Positions 33,938-42,472 of a DNA stretch of 64,000 nucleotides are shown here, piece by piece. A model generated the notes under the pieces. It did not search any database, had not been told where the DNA came from, and saw only the letters and a program-made list of their open reading frames with translations. The stretch is from Roseomonas sp. OT10 (GTDB taxonomy: Bacteria; Pseudomonadota; Alphaproteobacteria; Acetobacterales; Acetobacteraceae). The DNA is taken from contig NZ_CP087720.1 in assembly GCF_020991085.1 (NCBI RefSeq), positions 186,001 to 250,000 on the forward strand, given 5' to 3'. How positions within the stretch are numbered: the first letter of the stretch is position 1; each line of letters starts with the position of its first letter. The position numbers were made by a program, and so were the translations under genes.

Positions 33938-35650
33938 TCAGGCCCGGAGGTAGCCGCCATCCCCGAAGAGGACGCCGCGGTCGAGGTATCGGTTAAACGC
34001 CCGGCAGGAGGGCTCCCCGAGGTGGAGGCAGGCCGGGCACGCGCCTCCCGAGGTGGTGCATCCCGGGTCGAGGGCGCACCGGCTCTCGTCGTGGACCACC
34101 GCGTCGAGGAGGCGGTGGAGCTCCGTGTCGAAGACCGCCTGGAGGCCGCCGAGGACGAAGTCCCCCCGCGCCGCACCGTAGACGTAGAAGCCGAGGTGGC
34201 GGGGCACGAGGAGCTCAGAAAGCGCGCTCCTCTCGATGCCCGCGAACACCGACGCCGCGCGGACGACGCGGTGGGCATAGGAGTGGACGAGGGTCAGGAG
34301 GGCCGAGCCCAGCCCGTCGTCGGGATCCTGCCCGTAGTGGGGCACCACGGCGGAGGACAGGATCGCGACGCGCGCCGCGCGGTCGTCCGCGGCGGGCGGG
34401 AGGGAGTAGCCCTGGGCGACCAGCCACGCGTGGACCCGCAGCGGCGCGAGCCAGAAGAGTAGTGCTTCCGTCTGCGCGAGGTCGCCGTAGATGGTGTAGC
34501 CGCCCCTGGGGGTCCGGTAGGTCCGGAGCCGATCCTCGCCGGGCGCGCCGCCGCCCCGGGTGTACCCGAACTGCGCGGTCAGCACGGGGAAGCGGTCGAT
34601 GAGCTCGACGGTCTCCAGGCCGGCCACGGAGAGGGCTGCCCCGTACCGCGCGCCGTGGATTCCGGCGAGGACCGGATCGTGGGCGGACCGCTCGCGCAGA
34701 ACGGCGATCGTCGCTCTCGGCTCGGCCATCGAGAGGGCGATGGTGACCGCCTCCTTCTCGGCCTCCTCCCGGACCGCTTCGGGTAGGGCGACCGGGACGG
34801 GATCATCGGCGAGCTCGCCGGCGGCCTCGGCGGCCTGGACCATAGCGGCGATGACGGCATCGGACAGGCCGGTGGCCTTCAGCTCGCGGGTCAGCGCGTC
34901 CCGCGTCGGGCGACCCGCGCGGATCCCACCCGGGGCCATGCCGTCCAGAACCCACCGAAGCGCCCGCGCAGGTCCCCCGGCATCCGTGATCTCCTGGATC
35001 CGCTCGTTCGAGGGCGGGTTCACCATGACGCAGGAGCGAGGAGTGAACACGGACGAGGCGCGGTGGACCTGGAAGACGTAGCGCGGATCGCCGACGCCGC
35101 ACGTGCAGTTCCGGGCAACGAAGCCCCGCTGGGTGACCCGGTTGCAGACCGGGCACTCGAACTGGATCTCGCGTGCCGAGGACGTCCCCGGCCAGCGCAC
35201 GCGCACCTGCTTGTGGGTGGGACAGCGCGGCAGGTAGGGGGCGATGAGGTCGCCGCACCCGGAGTGGAAGCCCACGAACGGCAGCTGTCCCCGCGCGTCG
35301 CTGCTCCCGCACTGGCAGTTCCCGGTCGGAGCGTCGTGGATGCGGTTGCAGGTCCGACAGACCCAGACGCGGGGAAAGGGCTCCAGCTGCACGCCATCCT
35401 CGCGACTCACGGAGACGACCTCTAGATCCGTCCTCGCGTGCATGTCCTGGACGAAACCGTCGTCGGTGCCCGCCGCCTCCCATGGGGAGGCCAGTCGCTT
35501 CAGCTCCGACCTGAGGCCATCGGTGTAGACTCGCCGGATGGCACCGGGCTGCCGCCAGTGGGAGACCTTCCAGACGCTGCCCTTCGCATCGACGGTCTGG
35601 TCGGGCAGGAACCCGAACAGGATCTGCGTCGCGCTCCGCTGATCCCTCAT
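33938..35650 (-). CDS. drmB: DISARM DrmB-like protein (DUF1998)
   Basis: 570 residues. The N-terminal half has Cys pairs typical of zinc ribbons (CRTCNRIH...CQCG; CPVCNRVT...CTCG, about residues 98-180). The C-terminal DUF1998-like domain contains LVHSYAHRVVRAASVFAGIE (about 455-474) and a final Cys cluster (GCTTSGGACPACLHL). DrmB with the DrmA helicase forms the DISARM core that binds and blocks incoming DNA. Its ATG overlaps the drmA stop (ATGA). The downstream methyltransferase is about 100 bp away. Confidence 0.85.
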   Translation of the reverse strand: MRDQRSATQILFGFLPDQTVDAKGSVWKVSHWRQPGAIRRVYTDGLRSELKRLASPWEAAGTDDGFVQDMHARTDLEVVSVSREDGVQLEPFPRVWVCRTCNRIHDAPTGNCQCGSSDARGQLPFVGFHSGCGDLIAPYLPRCPTHKQVRVRWPGTSSAREIQFECPVCNRVTQRGFVARNCTCGVGDPRYVFQVHRASSVFTPRSCVMVNPPSNERIQEITDAGGPARALRWVLDGMAPGGIRAGRPTRDALTRELKATGLSDAVIAAMVQAAEAAGELADDPVPVALPEAVREEAEKEAVTIALSMAEPRATIAVLRERSAHDPVLAGIHGARYGAALSVAGLETVELIDRFPVLTAQFGYTRGGGAPGEDRLRTYRTPRGGYTIYGDLAQTEALLFWLAPLRVHAWLVAQGYSLPPAADDRAARVAILSSAVVPHYGQDPDDGLGSALLTLVHSYAHRVVRAASVFAGIERSALSELLVPRHLGFYVYGAARGDFVLGGLQAVFDTELHRLLDAVVHDESRCALDPGCTTSGGACPACLHLGEPSCRAFNRYLDRGVLFGDGGYLRA

Positions 35651-38600
35651 CGCAGATCTCCGTAGATCGGCACCTGTTCCTCGACGTCTCTGAGGGAGAG
35701 CATCGGCGCACGGGTCGGGGACGCCTCGGACGTGAACCGCTTCCCCACCGGCGGCGTCCGGATGTTCCGCTCGAACCGCCGGAACCAGTCGTCGAGGTAG
35801 TCCCGCAGTTCCACGTCGAGGCTAGCGTCGGCCGCGACGCTCGCCTTGATTTCCTCGCGATCCCTCTCGAGCCAGCGTGGATGACCCAGCAGGTAGGCCC
35901 GAAGCTTGGCGATGGTCGTCAGCGCGCTGCCATACCGGGTCTCGTGCAGGGCGAGGACGCGGGCGAGTTCGAGCCCAGGGATCGTCCTCTCGAGCACCCG
36001 GCGGCTCCGGCGCGTGATCGGGATGGTCTCGACGAACCGGTCGCCGTGCTCCACGAACTTCTCGAAATTGCGGAACACCGCAGCGTCCCGTTCCCGCCCG
36101 ATCTTGTGGACGACGAACACGACGCCGGGCCAGCGCCGTCCGACGCGCGCGGTCGCCTGGATGAACTCGGCGGTGCCGAGCGGTAGGCCGAGCATCACCA
36201 TGACGTTCAGCCGGTCCACGTCCACGCCGTGTGACATCATGGAGGAGGCGGACACGACGTGGACCCGGTCGAGGAACTCCCCCTCGGGCCGCTCCAGGCG
36301 GTTGAGTACCTTCCGGACCTCGTCGAAGCCCGTTCGGCCCGTGAGGGAGACGACGGTCGGAGGCGGTCCGTCCACCCGGATCTGGGTCTCCGCGGAGCGC
36401 TCGACGGCGTCGAGGTCGCGGAGCGTGTTACCGTAGACGACGTTCGTCCCGTAATTGCTGAGGATCGAAGCGGCCCACGCCGAATCGACCCCTGCCTCGG
36501 CGCAGACGCCAATGGGGTCGGCCTGGAGCCGGCGGGCGATGCCCTGCAGGATGGAGAGCAGACGGTCGGTCGCGAATTCGATCGTCACGCCGCGCGGCGC
36601 GAGCGCTACGAAGCGCCGCATGTGCTGGTCGGACGGCGTCGCCCAGAAATTGTCGCGCGGCGACGGTCCCGGCTCGGGGAAGACCCGGGCCTCGCGACGG
36701 TAGAGGACGTCCACCTGCCGGCGGTATCCGGCGAGGGTCGCAGAGGAGGCGAGAATCTTCGGCCGCGCCCCGCAGAGTTCCTGCTGGAGGTCGTCGTAGA
36801 GCCCCTCGTAGTGGGCATCCACCGCGCCGAGACTGTCCCGGAGGAGGTGCAGCTCGTCCTGTAGGCGGTAGGAGGGTCCGAACAGGGCGGGGTCACAGGT
36901 CAAGGCGGTGGGGGTCGCATTGCAGCCAGGGACGAGGCAGCCCTTGGGCGTCTTGCTCCGCGGCGAGTATGTCCACCCGTGCCCCGCCCTGGGGCACCGT
37001 CCGAGCGGCGGGCCGACCAGGCCCCGCATGGACGCCTGGAAGGCGATGCTGGCCGCCTTGTCGAGCGTTCCGACGACGACCGTGGGAAGGAACCGGTAGA
37101 TCTCGTTGTCCACCACGAAGATCGGGAGGGGGCCGTCGGTCCAGGCGCATCCCGGATTCCCGCACCGGTGCTCCAGCCGCCAGAGGGTCTCGTCCAGGCC
37201 GATGGAGACCTGCTCCTCCCGACAGAAGGGGCACTGCTCGACGACCTTCGCCTTTTCGAGCTTCGCCTGGCTGTAGGGGTACCACTGGGCCGTCGTCTCG
37301 GCGTCGGGGTCCAGCCTGTTCGGAGTGGATCCGTCGCCGACGAAGAAGCCGAGGGAGAAGGGATCGCCGCCGATCCCCTCCTCTCGGCGGACGATCTCCG
37401 CGCCGGCGAGGGCATTCGCGAAGCGCTGGGTCTGCTGCAGGGAGAGGAGGCGGAGCGGGAACCGGCTCCACGCGGTCACGCCGCTATCCTTCCCGCGGAG
37501 ACGGTCGAGGAACGCCGCGGTCACGAGCAGCCCGAGGTAGGTCTCCGTCTTCCCGCCACCCGTCGCGAACCAGACGATGTCGGCCGTCCCGCTCTCCGCC
37601 GTCGGTTCGGCGACGGCCCGTAGGTTCGCGAGGAGGAAGCCGACCTGGAACGGACGCCAGGCGTCGTATTTCCCGCTCGCCGAAATGGCGATCGCCCGGT
37701 TCATGAGGCGGAAGCACCGGAGCAGCCGGTCGTCCCCCCTCAGCAGGTCGAGGCCAGCTTGGATCCGCGCGATCTCCGTCCGGAAGCCTTCCGCGCCGCG
37801 CTGCGCTTCCTCCCGCATGGCGGCCGACCACCACTCGGTCGCGGCACGCCCGTCCAGGACCTCGTCCGACCACACCCCATCGCCCCAGGAGCGGTGTGCG
37901 GTCGCCAGCCTCTCGAGCGCAGGGATGGGGTCGGCCGCGAGGGTCGCGAACCGGAGATCCGGCGCTTCGAACGCCGGGTTCCAGAAGTGCGGGCGACGAC
38001 GGAGGCTGGTCGGGGCGTCGACTGTCCGCAGGCCGCCGCCCTGCAACTCCTCAACCCCGCAGTTCTGGCCGTAGGCCGGCACCGATCTGTCGTAGCGGAA
38101 CGAGTCTGGGAGGGACTCGAGGGAGAAAGGCCTCGTCGCCAGCCCGCTCAGCTCCAGCGTGCACTCGTAGAGCCGGGTATCGACGCCGGTATGCTGTTCG
38201 GGGGAGCGATTGACGAATTCGACGACGAGCTCCGGCGAGCCGTCCCGCCCGACCCCGACCTCGACCCGGACCTCGGCACGGTGGACGTCGAGGCCGGTAG
38301 CGGACCGGAGCGCCTCCTCCAGCGTATCCATGCCGAACGGGGCCTGACCTCCGACGATCGTGCACGGGACGAGGACCCTGCCCATCCGGGTCTTTGTCCA
38401 CTCCCCGTCGTCCTTCAGCCAGACCGCACAGTCCACCCCGACCTCGAACGACCAGGGTCCGGCATCCCTGGGCCGAACCCGCAGTCCGACGGCGCACGGC
38501 TCAAGACGCTCCGCGCGATCGCCACGCGGGTCGTTGCCGACCGCGTCGGCAGGCTGGAGGCGACCGAGGAAGTACTTGCCTGAGGGAGCGTGCTCCGACC

Positions 38601-38685
38601 GCGCGTCGTCCGTGCCCCTCGCTGCGGCGATGACCCGGGCATGGAGCCACTCGGAGAAGATCTCCGATGCGCGATACTCGTCCAA
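35647..38685 (-). CDS. drmA: DISARM DrmA-like helicase
   Basis: 1012 residues, superfamily 2 helicase. Walker A WFATGGGKTETYLGLL at about residues 376-391, a DEAH-like box QDELHLLRD near 612, a zinc-finger-like Cys set (CPFCREEQ...CGNPGC, near 485-515), and helicase C-terminal motifs SASSMMSHGVDVDRLNVMVM (about 810-830) and QATARVGRRWPG (about 845). DrmA loads on unmethylated or single-stranded phage DNA with DrmB. The gene starts 10 bp after the sigma factor gene and is coupled to drmB. The pieces fit DISARM, but no phospholipase-type drmC follows. Confidence 0.88.
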   Translation of the reverse strand: MDEYRASEIFSEWLHARVIAAARGTDDARSEHAPSGKYFLGRLQPADAVGNDPRGDRAERLEPCAVGLRVRPRDAGPWSFEVGVDCAVWLKDDGEWTKTRMGRVLVPCTIVGGQAPFGMDTLEEALRSATGLDVHRAEVRVEVGVGRDGSPELVVEFVNRSPEQHTGVDTRLYECTLELSGLATRPFSLESLPDSFRYDRSVPAYGQNCGVEELQGGGLRTVDAPTSLRRRPHFWNPAFEAPDLRFATLAADPIPALERLATAHRSWGDGVWSDEVLDGRAATEWWSAAMREEAQRGAEGFRTEIARIQAGLDLLRGDDRLLRCFRLMNRAIAISASGKYDAWRPFQVGFLLANLRAVAEPTAESGTADIVWFATGGGKTETYLGLLVTAAFLDRLRGKDSGVTAWSRFPLRLLSLQQTQRFANALAGAEIVRREEGIGGDPFSLGFFVGDGSTPNRLDPDAETTAQWYPYSQAKLEKAKVVEQCPFCREEQVSIGLDETLWRLEHRCGNPGCAWTDGPLPIFVVDNEIYRFLPTVVVGTLDKAASIAFQASMRGLVGPPLGRCPRAGHGWTYSPRSKTPKGCLVPGCNATPTALTCDPALFGPSYRLQDELHLLRDSLGAVDAHYEGLYDDLQQELCGARPKILASSATLAGYRRQVDVLYRREARVFPEPGPSPRDNFWATPSDQHMRRFVALAPRGVTIEFATDRLLSILQGIARRLQADPIGVCAEAGVDSAWAASILSNYGTNVVYGNTLRDLDAVERSAETQIRVDGPPPTVVSLTGRTGFDEVRKVLNRLERPEGEFLDRVHVVSASSMMSHGVDVDRLNVMVMLGLPLGTAEFIQATARVGRRWPGVVFVVHKIGRERDAAVFRNFEKFVEHGDRFVETIPITRRSRRVLERTIPGLELARVLALHETRYGSALTTIAKLRAYLLGHPRWLERDREEIKASVAADASLDVELRDYLDDWFRRFERNIRTPPVGKRFTSEASPTRAPMLSLRDVEEQVPIYGDLR

Positions 38686-38695
38686 GCGGTTCCTC

Positions 38696-39829
38696 CTACT
38701 CGACGAAGGACTTCAACGGGCGGCTGATACGGGGATGCTTCAAGCGCCTCAGCCCCTTCGCCTCGATCTGCCGGATCCGCTCGCGGGTGACATTGTAGCT
38801 CCGCCCAATCTCCTCCAGCGTCTCGGGGCGGCCGGTGTCCACTCCGAAACGTCGCTTGAGGATGGCCTCCGTCCGGGGCGGCAGCACGCGGAGGGCGGAT
38901 GCGACGTTCTTCGTGAGAGCCCGGTCGATGGCGACCTGCTCCGGCGACGGGTCCTCGCAGGGTATGATCGAGATCAGTCCTCCACCCTCGCCTTCGTCGT
39001 CCAGCGCCGCTTCGAGGGACACCACTCCCGTCCGGATGGCCTTCCTGACCCGCTGGACCCGGCGCTGGGACCACTCAAGTTCGATGGCCATCTCCTCCAG
39101 GGTCGGCGAGCGGCCATGCTCCACGCCGAAGCGATCCTCGGCGCGGCGGAGCTTCAGCATGTCCTCGGCGACGTGCACGGGGAACCTGATCGTCGTGCCG
39201 CGGTCCACGATCGCGCGGGTGATCGCCTGGCGGATCCACCAGGTCGCGTAAGTGGAGAGCTTGAGTTCCCGCGTGTGGTCGAAGAGCTCGACGGCACGGA
39301 TGAGCCCGGGAACCCCTTCCTGGACGAGGTCCTCGAGCGTGAGGCTGGAGTAGCGAAGATGGCGGCGGGCCACCGAGTACACCAGGCGCATGTTGCACTC
39401 GACGAGGGTCTCGAACGCCTCCTTCCCGAGCGCGACCACCTGCCGCGTGGCGTGGTCGGAGGCGACGGTGCCTTCGGCGATCGCTACCTCCATGCGCCGC
39501 CCCTGGAGGTAGCGCCGGCAGAGCTCGCCCTCCTCCTTCCGGCACAGGAGGCGATGGGCCATCAGCCGGTCGAAGACCCCACGTCCGGCACGACTGGCGA
39601 CCTGCGGAGCCGTACCTACCTCCGCCTCGTCGTCCTGAAGCGGGATCCCGGCCTCCGAAAGAGCGCGGAAGAGGGCGGCGCAGGCTTCGGGATTCAGGCC
39701 CCGCCGCTCAATAAGGAGTTCCACCCGTGAGTGCTGGATCGGGCTCTCCGCTCGCGAATAGTCGGCCCGCAGTGTCCGCACGACCCCCTCGACGAGTTCG
39801 CGCTGCTCCTCGTCCACGCCCGGTCCCAT
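38696..39829 (-). CDS. Sigma-70 family RNA polymerase sigma factor
   Basis: 377 residues with regions 2, 3 and 4 all present. Region 2: VECNMRLVYSVARRHLRYSS and ELKLSTYATWWIRQAITRAI (about residues 145-205). Region 3: SPTLEEMAIELEWSQRRVQR. Region 4: VLPPRTEAILKRRFGVDTGR and ERIRQIEAKGLRRLKH (about 315-370). It is a group 1/2-type factor rather than an ECF. It is first in the operon with drmA (10-bp gap). A dedicated full-size sigma factor next to DISARM genes is unusual and may control this operon or the divergent nuclease operon. Only 59 bp separate it from vsr. Confidence 0.93.
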   Translation of the reverse strand: MGPGVDEEQRELVEGVVRTLRADYSRAESPIQHSRVELLIERRGLNPEACAALFRALSEAGIPLQDDEAEVGTAPQVASRAGRGVFDRLMAHRLLCRKEEGELCRRYLQGRRMEVAIAEGTVASDHATRQVVALGKEAFETLVECNMRLVYSVARRHLRYSSLTLEDLVQEGVPGLIRAVELFDHTRELKLSTYATWWIRQAITRAIVDRGTTIRFPVHVAEDMLKLRRAEDRFGVEHGRSPTLEEMAIELEWSQRRVQRVRKAIRTGVVSLEAALDDEGEGGGLISIIPCEDPSPEQVAIDRALTKNVASALRVLPPRTEAILKRRFGVDTGRPETLEEIGRSYNVTRERIRQIEAKGLRRLKHPRISRPLKSFVE

Positions 39830-39888
39830 CCTCGAATGTGGAGGATCGTCCCATTATCCGCGATGATGATCAACGGGGGGACGGGAAC
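39830..39888. promoter_or_regulatory. Divergent promoter region between sigma factor and vsr
   Basis: 59 bp between two divergent starts. The short AT-rich patch (CCATTATCCGCGATGATGATCA) could hold overlapping -10 elements. I do not see a clear standard -35/-10 pair, which would fit control by the special sigma factor, but this is speculation. Confidence 0.35.
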
Positions 39889-40317
39889 GTGAATCCATTG
39901 CCGGACGCGGTCTCGGAAAGGACGCGAGCCCGGATGAGGGCGACGAAGGGCAAGGATAACCGAGGCGAACTGGCCCTGCGGTCGGCGCTCCACCGGCTCG
40001 GGCTACGCTTCCGTCTCCAGCGTCGTCTCCTGCCTGGCTCCACCCGTACGGCGGACGTCGTCTTCCCCGCCGCCCGGGTCGCGGTCTTCCTGGACGGCTG
40101 TTTCTGGCACGGCTGTCCCGTCCACGGGACCTGGCCGAAGCGAAACGGCGACTGGTGGCGCGCGAAGATCGAAGCGAACCGGCGCAGGGACCGCGACACG
40201 GACGAGCGACTGACCGCGCTCGGGTGGCGGGTGGTCAGGGTCTGGGAACATGAGGTCCCAGCCGAGGCGGCGGAGAGGGTTTCCGGTCTCGTGAGGGGAG
40301 AGCCCGCCCCTGGGTGA
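39889..40317 (+). CDS. vsr: Very short patch repair endonuclease Vsr
   Basis: 142 residues. Vsr nicks DNA at T:G mismatches left by deamination of 5-methylcytosine. Conserved parts: RTRARMRATKGKDNRGELAL at about residues 10-29, TADVVFPAARVAVFLDGCFW with catalytic Asp and the zinc His/Cys of FWHGCPVHG (about 62-85), and the C-terminal WRVVRVWEHE. GTG at 39889 has GGGGGACGGG upstream and gives the normal family length. It is divergent from the sigma-drm operon and likely guards the sites of its methyltransferase. Confidence 0.92.
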   Translation: MNPLPDAVSERTRARMRATKGKDNRGELALRSALHRLGLRFRLQRRLLPGSTRTADVVFPAARVAVFLDGCFWHGCPVHGTWPKRNGDWWRAKIEANRRRDRDTDERLTALGWRVVRVWEHEVPAEAAERVSGLVRGEPAPG

Positions 40318-40424
40318 GGCGACGCCCGGAGCGGGTGACCGGACCTCGAGTGTGGCCCTGGGGATGGTCCTCTATGCCGTCGGGCGCGAGGATGCTGGCT
40401 GGGTCGCCCTCGTGGGGCGTCCAG

Positions 40425-41465
40425 ATGCGAGGACGGGGGGCGGTGAGCGATACGAAGGCGAAGGTCCGGGATCCGAAGGTGCCGCTTGCGGCGATGGAGG
40501 GTGCCGCGGACGTGCGCTCCGCCGTCCGGGACTGGAAGGCGCGGTTCGCGGAAGGGGCCGCGCGTCGGCCCGGTGCCGAAGACATCCTCCTCCATCCCGA
40601 TCTGGGCCTGTGGGGCCATTTCGGCAGCTGGCGGGGCCGGATGGTGAACACCTTCGGCGCGAGACACGACGAGCCCGGCGGCAACCGGGTGGTCGAGATC
40701 AATCCCCCGAACGAAGGCATCGCCCCGGGACTGCAGGGAGTGCTGGCCCGAGACGCCGCCGGCCGACGCTGGGTGCTCCACAAGGGGCGCATGTCGGTTC
40801 CGGAGCGCCGCATCTCGACGGCGGAGTTCGCGCGGCTGTCCCGCACCCGACCCGTGGGCGTGCGTTTCTCCGATGGTTCCGAGGTAGCCTGCCATCCCGT
40901 CGCGGATCTCGACGCGCCGGCGGGGGATGTGCAGCGCCGCATGGCGGCTTACGTCGCCGAGTGCCGGCGGGTTCGGGACATCGTCGCCCTGGGTGAGGTC
41001 GCGGCGGATCGGAACGAGGCAGTCGAGCGGGCGGAGCGGAGCTTCCCGGAACTGCGGGGCAGCTACGAGGTCGGCGCGCAGGACGCACGGACTGCCCATC
41101 GCCACCATGCGGACGTCTGGCACGCCCTCGTCGCCGAACTGGACGCCCTGGAGGTCAGGCACGGCAACGGGCGCGTCGGGCGATGGGGCCCCGACCTGCG
41201 GACCATCGGGGGTGGCGCGGTCTTGTTCGAGATCAAGGTCGCGGCGACGGCGGCGGACCTGCAGACGGCGGTCGGCCAGCTGTTCCTCTACGAGAAGCTG
41301 CTTGAGGAGCCGCATCGCAAGGTGGCGGTCCTACCCGCGGGCGATCTCGGACGGGTCGAGGAGCTGCTCGCATCCCTGAACGTGGAGATCCTGCCATACC
41401 ACCGGCGGGGCCGCCGCGTATCCTTACCCCGGAACGTCCTTCGCCGCATCGTTGGCCGAGGGTGA
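40425..41465 (+). CDS. PD-(D/E)XK nuclease-like protein
   Basis: 346 residues from ATG 40425; GTG 40443 after a G-rich stretch is equally possible. The C-terminal part carries a restriction-endonuclease-like signature: GPDLRTIGGGAVLFEIKVAA, with Asp and the E-x-K core, then AVGQLFLYEKLL, the usual helix after the active site (about residues 258-290). The N-terminal part is unrecognised. It follows vsr on the same strand and precedes an HNH nuclease. It may act as the restriction part of the locus; this is inference from fold and place. Confidence 0.65.
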   Translation: MRGRGAVSDTKAKVRDPKVPLAAMEGAADVRSAVRDWKARFAEGAARRPGAEDILLHPDLGLWGHFGSWRGRMVNTFGARHDEPGGNRVVEINPPNEGIAPGLQGVLARDAAGRRWVLHKGRMSVPERRISTAEFARLSRTRPVGVRFSDGSEVACHPVADLDAPAGDVQRRMAAYVAECRRVRDIVALGEVAADRNEAVERAERSFPELRGSYEVGAQDARTAHRHHADVWHALVAELDALEVRHGNGRVGRWGPDLRTIGGGAVLFEIKVAATAADLQTAVGQLFLYEKLLEEPHRKVAVLPAGDLGRVEELLASLNVEILPYHRRGRRVSLPRNVLRRIVGRG

Positions 41466-41556
41466 TCCAGGGGGATCGGATGCCGGTCCGTCGGGTCCAG
41501 GGCGACCGAATGGGGCTGACAAGAGCCAAGGGCATCGCGACGGGGTTCGAAGGCGC

Positions 41557-42468
41557 ATGACGAAGGCTGTCTTCGACGTTCGGCCGGGTTCCGGCTACGA
41601 CGACGAGGTCGTCCGCCGATATCACTTCCCCCGGCAATATCTAGCGGCCGCGCTCGCGGCGGTCGGTGACTGGGTCGTCTACCGGGAACCCCGCAGGGGT
41701 GGCGGCAGGGCGGGTTACGTTGCGGTCGCGCGGGTCCGCAGCGTCGAGCCGGATCCCGCCCGGGTCGGTCACTCCTACGCCCACATGTCGGACTACCTCC
41801 CATTCGACCGTCCGGTCCCCCTTGATGGGCCGGTCGGAGCCTACGAGGCGATCTTGCGCGGAGTGGCCGGTGCGGACCGCGGGAGGACGCTCCAGGGCCG
41901 ATCGGTGCGGGCCCTGGTGGAGAAGGACTTCGTCGCGATCGTCCATGCCGGCCTGGCCGAGACGTTGGACCCCGCCAACGCCGTCCGGCTTGGGTTGGCT
42001 GGGGCGGAGGTGGACGACGAGACCGCCTACCTCGTCCAGCTCCCCGAGCTGGAGCACGAACGCCGGATCGAAGCGCTCCTCGTGAACCGCAGGATCCGGA
42101 ACGCTGCCTTCCGCCGGAGCGTGCTCGACGCCTACGAGGACCGCTGCGCGGTGACGGGGCTCCGGATGGTCAACGGCGGCGGCCGGGCGGAGGCGCAGGC
42201 GGCGCACATCCTGCCCGTCGCGGACGGCGGCCCCGACGTGGTGCAGAACGGCATCGCGCTGTCGGCGACGGCCCACTGGCTGTTCGACCGGCACCTGATC
42301 TCCCTGACAGACGATCTCGCTCTCCTCGTCTCGCACAACAAGGTGCCCGCCGCGCTGAGATCGCTGTTCGCTCGGCAGATGCAGTTGGTCCACCTGCCTT
42401 CGGATCGAAGGCTGTGGCCTCGACCGGAGTTCGTGGCGAGGCATCGCGCCATCTTCGCTTCGGGGTGA
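41557..42468 (+). CDS. HNH endonuclease with N-terminal reader-like domain
   Basis: 303 residues. The C-terminal HNH motif: CAVTGLRMVNGG, then AEAQAAHILPVADGGPDVVQNGIALSATAHWLFD (about residues 197-245), with the His-Asn-His order and a leading Cys. The N-terminal part, YHFPRQYLAAALAAVGDWVV with PRRGGGRAGYVAVARV, looks like the small beta-domain found in front of HNH in modification-dependent or Vsr-linked nucleases. ATG at 41557 is chosen because this conserved part starts there. It is third in the plus-strand vsr operon. Confidence 0.85.
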   Translation: MTKAVFDVRPGSGYDDEVVRRYHFPRQYLAAALAAVGDWVVYREPRRGGGRAGYVAVARVRSVEPDPARVGHSYAHMSDYLPFDRPVPLDGPVGAYEAILRGVAGADRGRTLQGRSVRALVEKDFVAIVHAGLAETLDPANAVRLGLAGAEVDDETAYLVQLPELEHERRIEALLVNRRIRNAAFRRSVLDAYEDRCAVTGLRMVNGGGRAEAQAAHILPVADGGPDVVQNGIALSATAHWLFDRHLISLTDDLALLVSHNKVPAALRSLFARQMQLVHLPSDRRLWPRPEFVARHRAIFASG

Positions 42469-42472
42469 TGTC

